Assembly (NCBI RefSeq): GCF_029868325.1
Contig: NZ_JARWNW010000243.1
Coordinates: 1-38,395 of the forward strand
Reading direction: 5' to 3'
Length of the DNA: 38,395 nt
From: Nocardia carnea
GTDB lineage: Bacteria; Actinomycetota; Actinomycetes; Mycobacteriales; Mycobacteriaceae
Positions within the stretch are counted from its first letter, which is position 1; the number at the start of each line of letters is the position of its first letter. A program made the translations under genes and the position numbers. The notes under the pieces were generated by a model, which worked only from the letters and a program-made list of their open reading frames with translations, did no database searches and was not told the origin of the DNA. This document shows positions 8,824 to 17,625 of this stretch, in pieces.

Positions 8824-9404
8824 CTATCCCAGGGCGAGCAGGGGACCACGGTGTCGACGACCTCGACGGTGGCTCTTCTGCTGCGGGCGGATCCTTCTCC
8901 TTGTAGAACGGCTGGGTGGACGCCGCCGACGCAGTGGCCAGGGATCGGCGTAGTCTTCAGGGTGTCGGGGTTACCAGACTCCGCGGCGGTCGTTCTTGAT
9001 GCTGGCTGGTTGTGTGTCGACGCTGTCGAGTGCTCGCTGATTGTTTGCTACGAGCAGAATTGGGCCGGCCAGCTTCGCGTGACTGGCCGCTGAGCGGGTT
9101 AGTGCGGCCCGCCAATGTCGTCGCCGGCAAGTAATGTAAACGGGGGCGACGCTGTCCATTCAGGGTGGGCAGCGCCGCCGAGCCGTTCGAGTGGGCATCC
9201 GGTCTGCCTGACTTTTGGCGAGACGATCGCGCCTTTGGCCCGCCCGCTGCAAGTAGAAGCTCGCGGCCGCAAGCAAGCGCGCTTGGCAGTCAGAGCCCTT
9301 CAACCGGCTGCCGTTCAACTGCGGATACAGTGGCTACCTCTGCTCATGAACGGATTGTCGTGCGGCGCTTAAGACCTCGACGAACGCAACACGTTGCGTG
9401 ACGC
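8824..9404. other. Decayed spacer between propeller and ferredoxin genes
   Basis: About 580 bases without a supportable gene. Short frames exist on both strands but lack family signatures and ribosome sites. The 5' part of the remnant at 8692-8823 may extend into it. Local base composition is irregular, as in the other decayed gaps of this region. Confidence 0.45.
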
Positions 9405-9602
9405 TCAGGACTCGTCCAGGAGGATCGCGCGCGCTGGGCACACAGAAGCGGCGTGCCGGACATCTTCGATCAACTCGTCGGGTGGGTTGTCATTCAGCAG
9501 CACCACGATACCGTCATCGTCACGCTGATCAAAGACATCCGACGCGGCCACAACGCACTGACCGGCCGCAATACATGTGTGCTCGTCTACATTGACTCGC
9601 AT
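9405..9602 (-). CDS. Single-cluster [3Fe-4S] ferredoxin, P450 partner
   Basis: A 65-residue ferredoxin. The start at 9602 (MRVNVDEHTC) is chosen over an upstream in-frame ATG because AGAGGAG lies 7 bases before it. Cysteines at 10, 16 and 55 (C-x5-C and CPARAI) are the three ligands of a [3Fe-4S] cluster, and the residue normally a fourth ligand is Ala13. These small acidic ferredoxins carry electrons from a FAD reductase to bacterial P450s. It lies 48 bases after the P450 gene, so the two are co-transcribed. The matching reductase gene at 12333-13535 is on the same strand but separated by an IS remnant. Confidence 0.9.
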   Translation of the reverse strand: MRVNVDEHTCIAAGQCVVAASDVFDQRDDDGIVVLLNDNPPDELIEDVRHAASVCPARAILLDES

Positions 9603-9650
9603 AGTTTTACTCCTCTTTGTTTTAGCTTCCAATAGATTGACGAGTGCGGT

Positions 9651-10901
9651 TCACCAGGTCACGAGGAGCTGGTGAACGCCATAGTTGAACGCGTCATGCT
9701 TGAATGGCACATCCGCGAGCTCAGTGGCCAACCGCAGGCCGGGGATTCGGCGGTAGAGAGTGCTGTAGATCACCTGTAGTTCCACCCTGGCCAGTTGTTG
9801 TCCGAGGCACTGATGCACACCGAAGCTGAACGCGACGTGTTGGCGGGCATCCCGGTGCACATCCAGCCGGTCGGGATCGGGGAAGACCGACTCATCGCGG
9901 TCGCCGACATCGAGCGCGAAGACCAACCCATCTCCGGCACGGATGAGATGGCCGTCGTGCTCGATATCCTCAGTCGCGACGCGGCGCCGTCCGACCTGAT
10001 TGATGTGCAGATACCGCAGTAGTTCCTCGACCGCTCCGGCGATCAGCTTGGAGTCGTCGGTGCCGCGCAACTGAGCCAGCTGATCTGGGTGTTCGAGCAG
10101 CGCCAACGTACCGAGTGCGATCATGTTGGTCGTGGTCTCATGCCCCGCGTGGAGCAGTATCCAGGCCAGCTGTGCCAAATCCGCACGGGGCAGCTCACCG
10201 GTAGCTACCCGCTCGACGGCGACCCGCGAGAGCATGTCATTGCCGGGATCAGCAAGTTTGTCGCCGATCAATCCATCGAGGTAGTCGGTCAATTTGTCCC
10301 GGGCTGCCGCGGTTGCCTCAGGAGGCGCACCACGCGTGCCGAAAATGACGGAGTTCTCCTGGAAGAACTCGTGATCGTCGTAAGGTACCCCGAGCAGTTC
10401 GCAGATCACGAGGGAGGGCAGCGGCAGAGCGAACGCCTCGACCAAGTCCACTGGCTTCGGTCCCTCCAGCATCGCGTCGATGAGCGTGTCCGCGATTCGT
10501 TGAATCGCCGGCCGCAGCGCCTCGACGCGCTTGGCAGTGAGATGGGCGCTCACCATCCGGCGCAGCCGAGCATGCTCCGGGTCGTCCATCTCGAACAAAG
10601 GGATCCGCGACTGTGCCTCTTTCCCACGAGTACACTGCGCCGAGTCCCAGTACGGAAAACCGGACTGGGTCGGGTCGGCGCTGATACGCGGATCGGAAAG
10701 CAGCGCCCGCTGGTCGGCGTGGCGGGTGACCACCCACGGCGTACTGCCGTCCCATAGCCGCACCTTGGCAAACGCGCCCTCGGCTTGCAGTTCACGCAGA
10801 GCGGGAGGCGGGTCGAAGGGGCACCCAGAGGCTCTGGCCATCGGAAATGCTGCAATGCCCGACGATACGTCCGCGGCGGAATCAACCAGAGGTTCAGTCA
10901 T
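9651..10901 (-). CDS. Cytochrome P450, CYP105-like
   Basis: A soluble bacterial P450 of 416 residues from the ATG at 10901 (MTEPLVDSAAD); the frame is open further upstream to 11096 but there it does not look like P450. The I-helix oxygen-binding motif AGHETT is at 252-257, ExxR at 293-296, and the haem loop FSFGVHQCLG has Cys365 as the iron ligand. The N-terminal SGCPFDPPP and the DPRISADPTQSGFP stretch resemble the CYP105 family, which hydroxylates or dealkylates varied compounds. Electrons should come from the adjacent ferredoxin and the reductase at 12333-13535. Formaldehyde dehydrogenase in the neighbourhood suggests O- or N-demethylation (inference). The upstream ribosome site is weak (AGGT). 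Confidence 0.92.
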   Translation of the reverse strand: MTEPLVDSAADVSSGIAAFPMARASGCPFDPPPALRELQAEGAFAKVRLWDGSTPWVVTRHADQRALLSDPRISADPTQSGFPYWDSAQCTRGKEAQSRIPLFEMDDPEHARLRRMVSAHLTAKRVEALRPAIQRIADTLIDAMLEGPKPVDLVEAFALPLPSLVICELLGVPYDDHEFFQENSVIFGTRGAPPEATAAARDKLTDYLDGLIGDKLADPGNDMLSRVAVERVATGELPRADLAQLAWILLHAGHETTTNMIALGTLALLEHPDQLAQLRGTDDSKLIAGAVEELLRYLHINQVGRRRVATEDIEHDGHLIRAGDGLVFALDVGDRDESVFPDPDRLDVHRDARQHVAFSFGVHQCLGQQLARVELQVIYSTLYRRIPGLRLATELADVPFKHDAFNYGVHQLLVTW

Positions 10902-11505
10902 AGCTTTACCTAACAATCGTTCGGGTTTCTTTACGGACAGATAGCCGCAGACCACATCAGGACTCACAGTGACGCCCCGATCACATGGACCCCGCAGCTT
11001 TAGGACCACTATGCGGCGGAAACTCGCCCGCGAGAAGCGCTGCTTGTCGAACAGTCCGAGAAACGCATGCTCTTCCTGTAGCAATGCAGAAAGCATCAGC
11101 CAGGTTCAACGCCCGATAGCATCACCCCGGTTACGACAACTGTCGGAACCGACGCCTGGGAATTTCACGCAGGGGCAGCGTGCGCCGGCGACGAGAGTCA
11201 TGGGATCGACCAGTTGCGCTGCGATCTTCTCGGTTGGGGCCACGACGTGTAGCGAGCGGCCGCACTGTTCGCCATCGCCCGCGGCACGTTGCACCCGAAG
11301 CTCACTCGCCGGCAGGCCAGGCCGAGGTCTTCAGCTACAGCCGACGGGCACCCCCGAGCAACTGAACCTTGTGCGCTCGGTATGCCCGTTCGGCGGGGAC
11401 TGCGGTTGCCATGTTCGGTATGACCGCTTGCCCCTATGGTTTTCGTCAAGCGGCTGAGGGAGCGGTGCCCGGTAGAGTTCCTTGCTTTTCAGCATGGCGT
11501 TGAGA
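10902..11505. other. Gene-free stretch upstream of the P450
   Basis: About 600 bases between the P450 start and the IS110-type remnant. It should hold the promoter of the P450-ferredoxin pair. The frame of the P450 stays open through part of it, but the translated residues show no P450 character. No tRNA, terminator or palindrome stood out on reading. Confidence 0.45.
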
Positions 11506-12069
11506 TCATCGCAGCTGCGTCAGGCGAGGCAGATCAGGGCCGCATTGTGCGACCTCCCGTCGGCGCGTTTGCGGTCGTGGTAGCCGCGACTTGGGGGTCG
11601 CCCCGGGCGGCGAAGGCGGACAGGAACCGGCATATTTGAACTTGCGGTTGCCGTATCGCGCGGGGGGTTCACCGTGGATGGACGAGCCGGATCGGTGGGT
11701 GACCGGGGCAAGGCCGGCTAACGCGACGAGATGTTCGGCGGACTTGAACGCGGAGCCGTCGCCGACCTCAAGCAGGATCCGTGCTGCCGTCCTGACGCCG
11801 ATGCCGAGCATCGAGGTCAGGACGTGGGAAAGAGAATGGTCATCGAGCAAGTCCGCCACAGCGGGAGAAGACCTCAAGTTCGGCCAGCGCCTCGTCTCCG
11901 GTGCCGAAGCGGCGCAGGGTGTGAGGCAGGTCTTTGCGGTGTCGGCGATGATAAATGCATCGCGGGCGTCGATTCTCGCCTTTCCGGGTACAGGAAGGCG
12001 ATGCGAGGCGACCGCGCGCATATCAGGACCGCGAGCGACGCCGCCCTGAGACTCGGACCGACAGAGCAA
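11506..12069 (-). mobile_element. IS110-family transposase remnant
   Basis: The minus strand encodes pieces of an IS110-type (DEDD, Transposase_20) transposase: DARDAFIIADTA, then GIGVRTAARILLEVGDGSAF, HLVALAGLAPVTHRSGSSI and GNRKF. A second frame carries YHDRKRADGR and HNAALICLA, the usual C-terminal continuation, so a frameshift lies near 11600. The N-terminal part is truncated and part of the middle is missing. The element is dead. It separates the P450-ferredoxin pair from the ferredoxin reductase, and probably broke an ancestral operon. Confidence 0.85.
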
Positions 12070-12183
12070 TCACCCGTGTCGATCGGGGTTGGCGTCTTGC
12101 CCGCAGTATAGGCCCTGGACGGCCGGATCGGTCTGCGGGAGCGTCGCGCCCGGCGGTTGTCACCGGACGGGACTTGCCGCTGT

Positions 12184-12224
12184 CGGCCTCGGGGGTATGG
12201 CTCGCGCCGGACGCCCCGAGGCCG
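12184..12224. terminator. Stem-loop, possible terminator
   Basis: A perfect 11-bp inverted repeat, CGGCCTCGGGG (12184-12194) with CCCCGAGGCCG (12214-12224), with a 19-base loop. It lies about 110 bases past the ferredoxin reductase stop, in the gap before the IS110 remnant. No T-run follows on either strand, as is usual in high-GC actinomycetes. It may end the reductase transcript or be part of the IS end. Confidence 0.4.
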
Positions 12225-12332
12225 AAGTCGTCCTACTTCTGCCCAGACGTTGGTGCTGCGCTTAAAGAGCTTGCAGGCATGTACATCTGCTGCGGGACAG
12301 GACGGTGGTCCAACGGGTCTCGATCCCGGACA

Positions 12333-13535
12333 TCAGCCGACGGGAATCGGCGTCTGTTCGATGAGTGCGCGCTCGGCTCTCAGCTCCTTCGGCATGTTCC
12401 ATGCCAGTACACCCGTGATGCGGTTGCTGTGACTGCAGTGGGCGATGAATCGCCCCTCGTCCGGGTCACCACGGACGATCGCAACCCTACCGGCCTGCGG
12501 AAAGGTGCCATAGGCCTGGATTCGGGTGTCGTATTGGTCGGTCCAGAAGTAAGGGACCGGGGTGAACGGTGCATCGGCGCCAAGGAGGTTGGTGGCTGCC
12601 GCAATGGCTTGCTCGGTGGCGTTCATCCGGTGCTCGATCCGAATATGCGTGCCCAGACTCTCGTGCCACCAGCGAGCGACATCGCCTGCTGCGTAGACGC
12701 CGGGTGCGGCGCGGCATGTGGAGTCGCAGACGACGCCGTTGTCGAGGTTGAGGCCGCTGTCTGTAAGCCAGTCGGTCGCCGGAGTTGAACCGATCGCTAC
12801 GAGGACAACATCAGCAGGCAGGACCGTGCCGTTTGCGAGCTCAACACCGGTCACATTTTGGTCACCCAGTAGGCGGTGGACCGCTTCGCCGCAATGAATG
12901 TCAACGCCGCGGTCACGGTGCAGGGACGCCACGTGTCGTCCGACCTCTTCGCCGAGCTGCCGCACCATCGGCACTGGGAGCGGATCGACGACGGAGACAT
13001 GTAGACCTGCCTTTTGGGCGGAGGCCGCGACTTCGCAGCCGAGAAACCCCGCACCAATCACTACCAGGCGACGACCTGGAAGAAAATGCCCGCGCAACGC
13101 GAGAGCGTCATCGACGGTGCGGAGAACATGCACTCCGGCCAGGTCGTGTCCAGATGCAAGACGGCGTGGCGTCACTCCGGTCGCAATGACAAGCCCGTCG
13201 TAATGGAGACGCTCGCGATTGTCCAGTTCGATGGCGCGTTCGGTCATATCGAGAGCGACCACCTGTGTCCCGAGTCGCATGTCAACCTGAAGCCTCTCGA
13301 GGTCGTTACGCAACGTGAGACGCTCGGGTTCCCAGGTACCGGTGAGAATCTGTTTGGACAGCGGTGGGCGGTCGTACGGGGCGTTTTGCTCGTCACCGAC
13401 CAGACTGATCGACCCGTCGAAACCGTGGCTACGCAGCGTTTCAACCGCAGTCAACCCCGCTACAGATGCGCCGACGACCACGATTCGCTCGGGTCGGACG
13501 GTCTTTCCACGAGGGAGGTTACGGTCGCGGGTCAC
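12333..13535 (-). CDS. NAD(P)H-dependent ferredoxin reductase
   Basis: A 400-residue FAD enzyme of the putidaredoxin/rhodocoxin reductase family. The FAD-binding GASVAG is at 22-27, the substrate loop YDRPPLSKQIL near 54, the ATG motif VIATGVTPRR near 117, the NAD loop GAGFLG at 161-166 and a second FAD motif GVYAAGDVA near 280. It would transfer electrons from NADH to the 3Fe-4S ferredoxin and so to the P450. It starts with GTG at 13535, which overlaps the stop of a 26-codon upstream ORF (GTGA), so translation is probably coupled. The stop is followed by a stem-loop. Confidence 0.92.
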   Translation of the reverse strand: MTRDRNLPRGKTVRPERIVVVGASVAGLTAVETLRSHGFDGSISLVGDEQNAPYDRPPLSKQILTGTWEPERLTLRNDLERLQVDMRLGTQVVALDMTERAIELDNRERLHYDGLVIATGVTPRRLASGHDLAGVHVLRTVDDALALRGHFLPGRRLVVIGAGFLGCEVAASAQKAGLHVSVVDPLPVPMVRQLGEEVGRHVASLHRDRGVDIHCGEAVHRLLGDQNVTGVELANGTVLPADVVLVAIGSTPATDWLTDSGLNLDNGVVCDSTCRAAPGVYAAGDVARWWHESLGTHIRIEHRMNATEQAIAAATNLLGADAPFTPVPYFWTDQYDTRIQAYGTFPQAGRVAIVRGDPDEGRFIAHCSHSNRITGVLAWNMPKELRAERALIEQTPIPVG

Positions 13536-13612
13536 AGCGTGACCGCCTCTCGAAACTCGCGTTCCGCAGGCGGTTGAACCGCCTCGGTGGCTTCAGACAG
13601 TGAAGTAGCCAT
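13532..13612 (-). CDS. 26-codon ORF coupled to the ferredoxin reductase
   Basis: A short ORF starting MATSLSEATEAVQPP and ending EAVTL. It has a good AGGAGA ribosome site (about 13618-13623) five bases before its ATG at 13610-13612, and its stop overlaps the reductase GTG by four bases. It could be a translational leader, or the 5' and 3' ends of a larger gene fused by an internal deletion. The overlap geometry is what an operon partner would show. No homologous family was recognised. Confidence 0.45.
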   Translation of the reverse strand: MATSLSEATEAVQPPAEREFREAVTL

Positions 13613-14135
13613 ACTTGTCTCCTAGGTTCATTGCTTGACCATCGTCAGAAGTTCCAGGCTCCGTGCGGCGCGAGACTTCGATCGCGAGGAGCTACGTCGC
13701 GCAAGATTCATACAGCCGGTGACCGCTCGCGGCCGCCAAGCCGAGAGCTGCGGTTACCGCGGGCCCTCCGACGACCCGGGGCCCGCCACGGAGGTCCTCG
13801 TCAGGTCGACCAGGGCTCGCTTGAAAAGGAAGTTGTGGTCGTCTGGGCGCGACTCCCTACTGTGCATGATGGCAGTCACATAACTGTCGTCCAGATACCG
13901 CTGTGGGAACATGGACTGGCATCGGAAGCATGACCCCGAACTTCCTACAGATGTCGAAGAGGTCGCCCGGAACACGGGCGGTTCAAATTCACGGGGTGAA
14001 CTCATCGCACTGGCCGACCCTATACGCTCCAGTCCGCTGCGAGATTCGAGTCGCAACGGTGGACAAAACTAAGCGCGTCAGGCAAGCTCGGGTTCGGGGA
14101 CACGGAGCAGCGATAGAACTTGCGGGCCAAGACTT
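13613..14135 (-). other. Decayed coding sequence, family unknown
   Basis: About 520 bases with fragments of protein-like minus-strand sequence in several frames: DLFDICRKFGVMLPMPVHVP, YLDDSYVTAIMHSRESRPDD with HNFLFKRALVDLTR, and GGPRVVGGPAVTAALGLA. No continuous frame exists. It looks like a pseudogene of the P450-reductase operon, transcribed between the PucR-type regulator and the reductase. The identity is not clear; the GGPAVT string recalls B12-binding domains, but I would not assign it. Confidence 0.3.
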
Positions 14136-15344
14136 CTACAAGTGTCGAAGATCCGGCATGAGGTCAAGCAACGCGATGCCGAGGTGCAGGCTTAGTCGCG
14201 TCTGACCGTCGGCGAGGTCGACGTCGAGGAGCTCCTGGACTCGGGACAACCGGTAGTAGAGCGTCGTTCGGTGGATGTGCAGGACCTCTGCCGCGGCGGG
14301 TGCTGACCCGGCGGCATCAAGGAAAGCGCGCAGCGTCGGCACGAACTGTCCGTCCCGATCGAGATCGAGGAGGCGTTGAACCTCCGCTGGCAGGGTCAGA
14401 CGACCCAATTGGCCGGCGGGGATACGCAGCAACGGACCGTACGGACCCAGCTCCTCCCAGGTCGTTACTTCCTCGAAAAGTCCCAACTCGGCCGCGCGCG
14501 CGGCGAGCGACGCAAGCTCAGCGGTCTCGTGTGCTCGATCGAGACCGTTCACGGTGGGGCCGATGCCAGCCACTACCTTGAACTGTCCTGCGGACAGTTC
14601 ATCCACTCTCGCGAGAAGCCGGCGGGCATGACTCACGACCGTCTCGCGACTGAGGGCCCGAGTTCCCCCGATGAGGATAACGGCCCCCTGCTTCTCGGCT
14701 GTGCCCAGCTGGAATCGACTGCTGGTGGGTTTCGGAAACTTGAACGCACTGCGCATGGAGGCAGTCACGTGAGCCGAGGAAGTACCCGCTGCATCACCCT
14801 GGAGGGAAAGGCAGATTGCGGTGACCTCGTGGACGTCGCTCGAGATCTCCGTCGTCGCAAGTTCTGTCAACGCTTGCCGACGGACAGCCCCGTCGTGACT
14901 CACCAAGCCGTGGGTGATCTGTTCGAGTATCTCGCTGCCGCCATGCAACTCAGCCGCCAGCACTGGAGCCACGCGGTCAGCGAAGGTGGATATCTTGCTT
15001 GCCTCAGCGGCCGTAATGGTCCCGTCCGGGTCAATCACCATGATGAAGGCGATCAGTTCGCCGCGCCATCTGATCGGAGCACAGAACCTGGCCTGCAATC
15101 CAAGTTCGGCGTTGCGCGGAATGATGCCCGGGCGGGTCCAGGTGCCGACACCTTGCGCGAGGATATGACCAATGGCTTCACTGAGGCCACGCCTTTTAAG
15201 CAACGCGTACACCCGCGCAGGGTCCTCGTCGCCGAAATGGGCACTGTTGTATAGAGTGTCAAGTCGCGAGTCGGCGACCACCACCGACCGCTGTAGGCGC
15301 TCGGCCAGATCGTCGACGAGGGCTTGCACCTCATCGGTTGCCAT
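14136..15344 (-). CDS. PucR/CdaR-family transcriptional regulator
   Basis: A regulator of 402 residues from the ATG at 15344 (MATDEVQALVDD); a start seven codons upstream is possible. The N-terminal about 130 residues form a GAF-like sensor (RWRGELIAFIMVIDPDGTIT). The central part resembles the GGDEF-like CdaR domain (GIGPTVNGLDRAHETAELA). The C-terminal HTH_30 domain reads AEVLHIHRTTLYYRLSRVQELL, the PucR signature. Such proteins activate catabolic genes when their substrate binds. It reads in the same direction as the decayed gene and ferredoxin reductase, so it probably controls the P450 module. The inducer is unknown. Confidence 0.87.
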   Translation of the reverse strand: MATDEVQALVDDLAERLQRSVVVADSRLDTLYNSAHFGDEDPARVYALLKRRGLSEAIGHILAQGVGTWTRPGIIPRNAELGLQARFCAPIRWRGELIAFIMVIDPDGTITAAEASKISTFADRVAPVLAAELHGGSEILEQITHGLVSHDGAVRRQALTELATTEISSDVHEVTAICLSLQGDAAGTSSAHVTASMRSAFKFPKPTSSRFQLGTAEKQGAVILIGGTRALSRETVVSHARRLLARVDELSAGQFKVVAGIGPTVNGLDRAHETAELASLAARAAELGLFEEVTTWEELGPYGPLLRIPAGQLGRLTLPAEVQRLLDLDRDGQFVPTLRAFLDAAGSAPAAAEVLHIHRTTLYYRLSRVQELLDVDLADGQTRLSLHLGIALLDLMPDLRHL

Positions 15345-15615
15345 GCTGCCCATCCTAGAGGGCAAGCAAATCTCGGTTCACCCTCCGTCGGAGCCATCGA
15401 AACACCGACGATCGAACCAATCCGCGTTCCAGGAAGACCACTAGCGTTTCATAAACCGTGGCTGGATAACCACCAGTTGATTGCGGCGACGCGGACCGGG
15501 GCCAGCTAGCGAACAGCAAGTTCGTCGTAGCGGGTGACGACTGGGCAAACTATCCCAGTCGACGAAGATGGTGATCGGATGCCGGACGGTACATCGCTCC
15601 ACCCAGGTGTGGGGC

Positions 15616-15632
15616 TGTCAGTGATTCTGACA
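15616..15632. promoter_or_regulatory. Inverted repeat TGTCAG-N5-CTGACA
   Basis: A perfect 6-bp inverted repeat with a 5-base spacer, about 230 bases before the MimR-type gene and 270 bases before the PucR-type gene. Arm length and spacing fit a dimeric regulator site. Which regulator binds is unknown, and a chance match cannot be ruled out. Confidence 0.35.
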
Positions 15633-15787
15633 CAATCTGTGTTCGGGCTCCCGGCGAATCGGCCGATCTTCGGCGAATCATGGTGCCGTCACGCGCAGCG
15701 CTCCAGGTGCCTGATGCTCGGATATCCCGAACCGCGGCATGGAAACGTGCGTGCGGTTGCCGACAGTGCTGTATCGGGTGGTCCCGC

Positions 15788-15802
15788 GTCTCAAAATGAG
15801 AT
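15788..15802. promoter_or_regulatory. Probable MimR-type operator, copy 1
   Basis: GTCTCAAAATGAGAT: arms GTCTCA and TGAGAT around a 3-base centre, 59 bases before the regulator start at 15862. The same 15-bp motif, with perfect arms, lies upstream of the monooxygenase genes at 17888-17902. A shared palindrome before the regulator gene and its presumed target is the pattern expected for a Fis-type DNA-binding regulator that also controls itself (inference). Confidence 0.6.
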
Positions 15803-15861
15803 TTGAGTCACATCGGAAGCGGGTAGCGTATAGAGCCGAGTCGGGATGAATAGGAAGTTCG

Positions 15862-17625
15862 ATGGTGAGCGACGACGACACCGGTAAGCGGCTGCTGCGC
15901 GCGCGTGATGAGTTCCTGAGTTCAGGCCTCGTCGACCACGGTGTGATCTCCGGGGTCATCCGCAACTCGTGGCAGCGGTCCCGTGATCTCCGGATCCACC
16001 CGGACCGCGTAGATCTCACCTTCGTACGGGAGCCCGATCTGGAATCGCCGCTGGTTACCGCTGCCGCCCCGGTGATCCACCGATTGGCCGAGGATCTGGC
16101 CGACCGGGCGGTCGGTGTCGTTCTCACCTCGGCCGATGGTCTCGTCCTCGATCGCGCCGCCCCGGACCCCGGTATCCGTTCCGCGCTGGATACTGTGCGG
16201 CTGGCCAGTGGGTACAGTTACGCTGAGCGGTTCGTCGGTACCAACGGGATCGGTACCGCCGTGGAGACCGGACGTTCGACCTACATCCGCGGTGGTGAGC
16301 ACTACCTGGGCGCACTCGGCCGCCTCGCCTGCGCCGGCGCTCCCATCCGGGATCCGCTGTCCGGGCGCATCGTCGGGATTCTCGACCTCACGTGCTGGGC
16401 CGTGCAGTCCGATTCCATCCTGGTGGCCCTGGCCAATGCCGCCGGTGCACAGATCGAGGATCGGCTGCGTGCCCAGGCGACCGAAAGCGAAGCCGCGTTA
16501 CTCGAGACCTACCTGCGACAGTGCCGCCGATATCCGGCAGGTGTGCTGGCGCTCGGGGACGACATTATGTTGATGAACCGCTACCTGCGCCGCTATCTGG
16601 ACGCTCTCGACCAGCACTCGCTCCTCGAGCACGCCGATGATTTGCGGTATTCCCGGACCAGTGTCGTCAATGCCGAATTGCCGAGTGGGCAGTTGGCGAA
16701 GATCAAGGTTGCCGAGCGGGTCGCGCTCAGTGGGGACCGGGTCGATGTCGTCGCACATGTCACGCTGATCGACAGTGTCGCGACGGGGACCCGGCTGATC
16801 TCTCGGACGCCGGCCGTTCCCGGTCTGGCGGGTACCAGCAGTTCCTGGCGGCGCAGCTGTCAGCAGGTGGAGCGCTGTTGTGTGGACCGGAACTGGGTTG
16901 TGCTCGACGGTGAGGTGGGCTCCGGACGCGCGAAGCTGGCCGAGATGGTCGCCCGGCATATCCGGCCGGATCGGGCGGTACGTGTGGTGCGCGCGGGCAA
17001 GAAATCGGCGCTGGAGGATGTGCTCGCAGCGCTAGAGCACGAACTCGCGAAAGACGAGTTCGATGTCGTCCTGACCGACATCGATCTACTCGACGACGAT
17101 CTCGTCGAACCCATTTCGATCCTGCTGCAGGCTTGTGCCGGGCGCGGCTGGGTTGCCGCGACCATGAATTCGGCAAACCAGTCTCCCAATGTGGAGGCCC
17201 AGCTCCTGCCGTTGTTCATGCACACGGTGCCGGTTCCGGCCCTGCGTCATCGCATCGAAGATCTCGACGATCTGGTGCCGCACCTGCTGCGGGAACTGAG
17301 CAAAGGGGCCGATGTGCGGCTGGCGCCGGCTGCGCACCAGCAGCTGTCCAAGCTGCTGTGGCCGGGAAACGTAGCCGAGCTTCGGCAGGTGCTCTCCGCG
17401 ACGCTTGCCCAGCAGCGTTCCGGAGTGATTGCGCCGGATAAACTTCCACCGACGTGCCACTCGCTCACCCGCCGGACGCTCACGCCGATGGAGGCGCTCG
17501 AACGCGACGCGATCGTTCGCAGTCTCCGCGATCACCATGGTGACAAACAGGCCGCCGCGGCCGAGATCGGTATTTCCCGCGCGACGATGTACCGCAAGAT
17601 CAGGCAGTTCGGGATCGCGCAATAG
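15862..17625 (+). CDS. mimR: MimR-type GAF/AAA+/Fis transcriptional activator
   Basis: A 587-residue regulator of the AcoR-like branch. The GAF sensor includes GTNGIGTA at 126-133 and an AGAPIRDP segment. The AAA+-like domain (about 325-515) has a degenerate Walker A (GEVGSGRA, 350-357), a weak Walker B (VVLTDID), LRHRIEDLDDLVPHLL and WPGNVAELRQVL. The C-terminal Fis helix-turn-helix is at 562-583 (KQAAAAEIGISRATMYRKI). No GAFTGA loop lies between Walker A and B, so it should not contact sigma-54. In mycobacteria MimR of this type is needed for expression of the mimABCD monooxygenase genes. ATG at 15862 follows AGGAAG at 5 bases; a GTG one codon later is possible. Confidence 0.88.
   Translation: MVSDDDTGKRLLRARDEFLSSGLVDHGVISGVIRNSWQRSRDLRIHPDRVDLTFVREPDLESPLVTAAAPVIHRLAEDLADRAVGVVLTSADGLVLDRAAPDPGIRSALDTVRLASGYSYAERFVGTNGIGTAVETGRSTYIRGGEHYLGALGRLACAGAPIRDPLSGRIVGILDLTCWAVQSDSILVALANAAGAQIEDRLRAQATESEAALLETYLRQCRRYPAGVLALGDDIMLMNRYLRRYLDALDQHSLLEHADDLRYSRTSVVNAELPSGQLAKIKVAERVALSGDRVDVVAHVTLIDSVATGTRLISRTPAVPGLAGTSSSWRRSCQQVERCCVDRNWVVLDGEVGSGRAKLAEMVARHIRPDRAVRVVRAGKKSALEDVLAALEHELAKDEFDVVLTDIDLLDDDLVEPISILLQACAGRGWVAATMNSANQSPNVEAQLLPLFMHTVPVPALRHRIEDLDDLVPHLLRELSKGADVRLAPAAHQQLSKLLWPGNVAELRQVLSATLAQQRSGVIAPDKLPPTCHSLTRRTLTPMEALERDAIVRSLRDHHGDKQAAAAEIGISRATMYRKIRQFGIAQ

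Larger units (their letters stand above)
15345..15861. other. Intergenic control region between PucR and MimR-type genes
   Basis: About 515 bases between two divergently transcribed regulator genes, with no credible coding frame. It holds two inverted repeats listed separately (15616-15632 and 15788-15802) and must contain both promoters. No convincing -35/-10 boxes were identified. Confidence 0.6.

Noticed and set aside
8824..9404. Small hypothetical genes in the spacer
   Set aside because: Frames lack ribosome sites and family signals on either strand.
13613..14135. B12-binding domain gene
   Set aside because: Only a GGPAVT-like string is present in one broken frame; too little to assign.
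14376..15254. 292-residue plus-strand frame opposite the PucR-type gene
   Set aside because: The minus strand carries intact GAF and HTH_30 domains; the plus frame has none.
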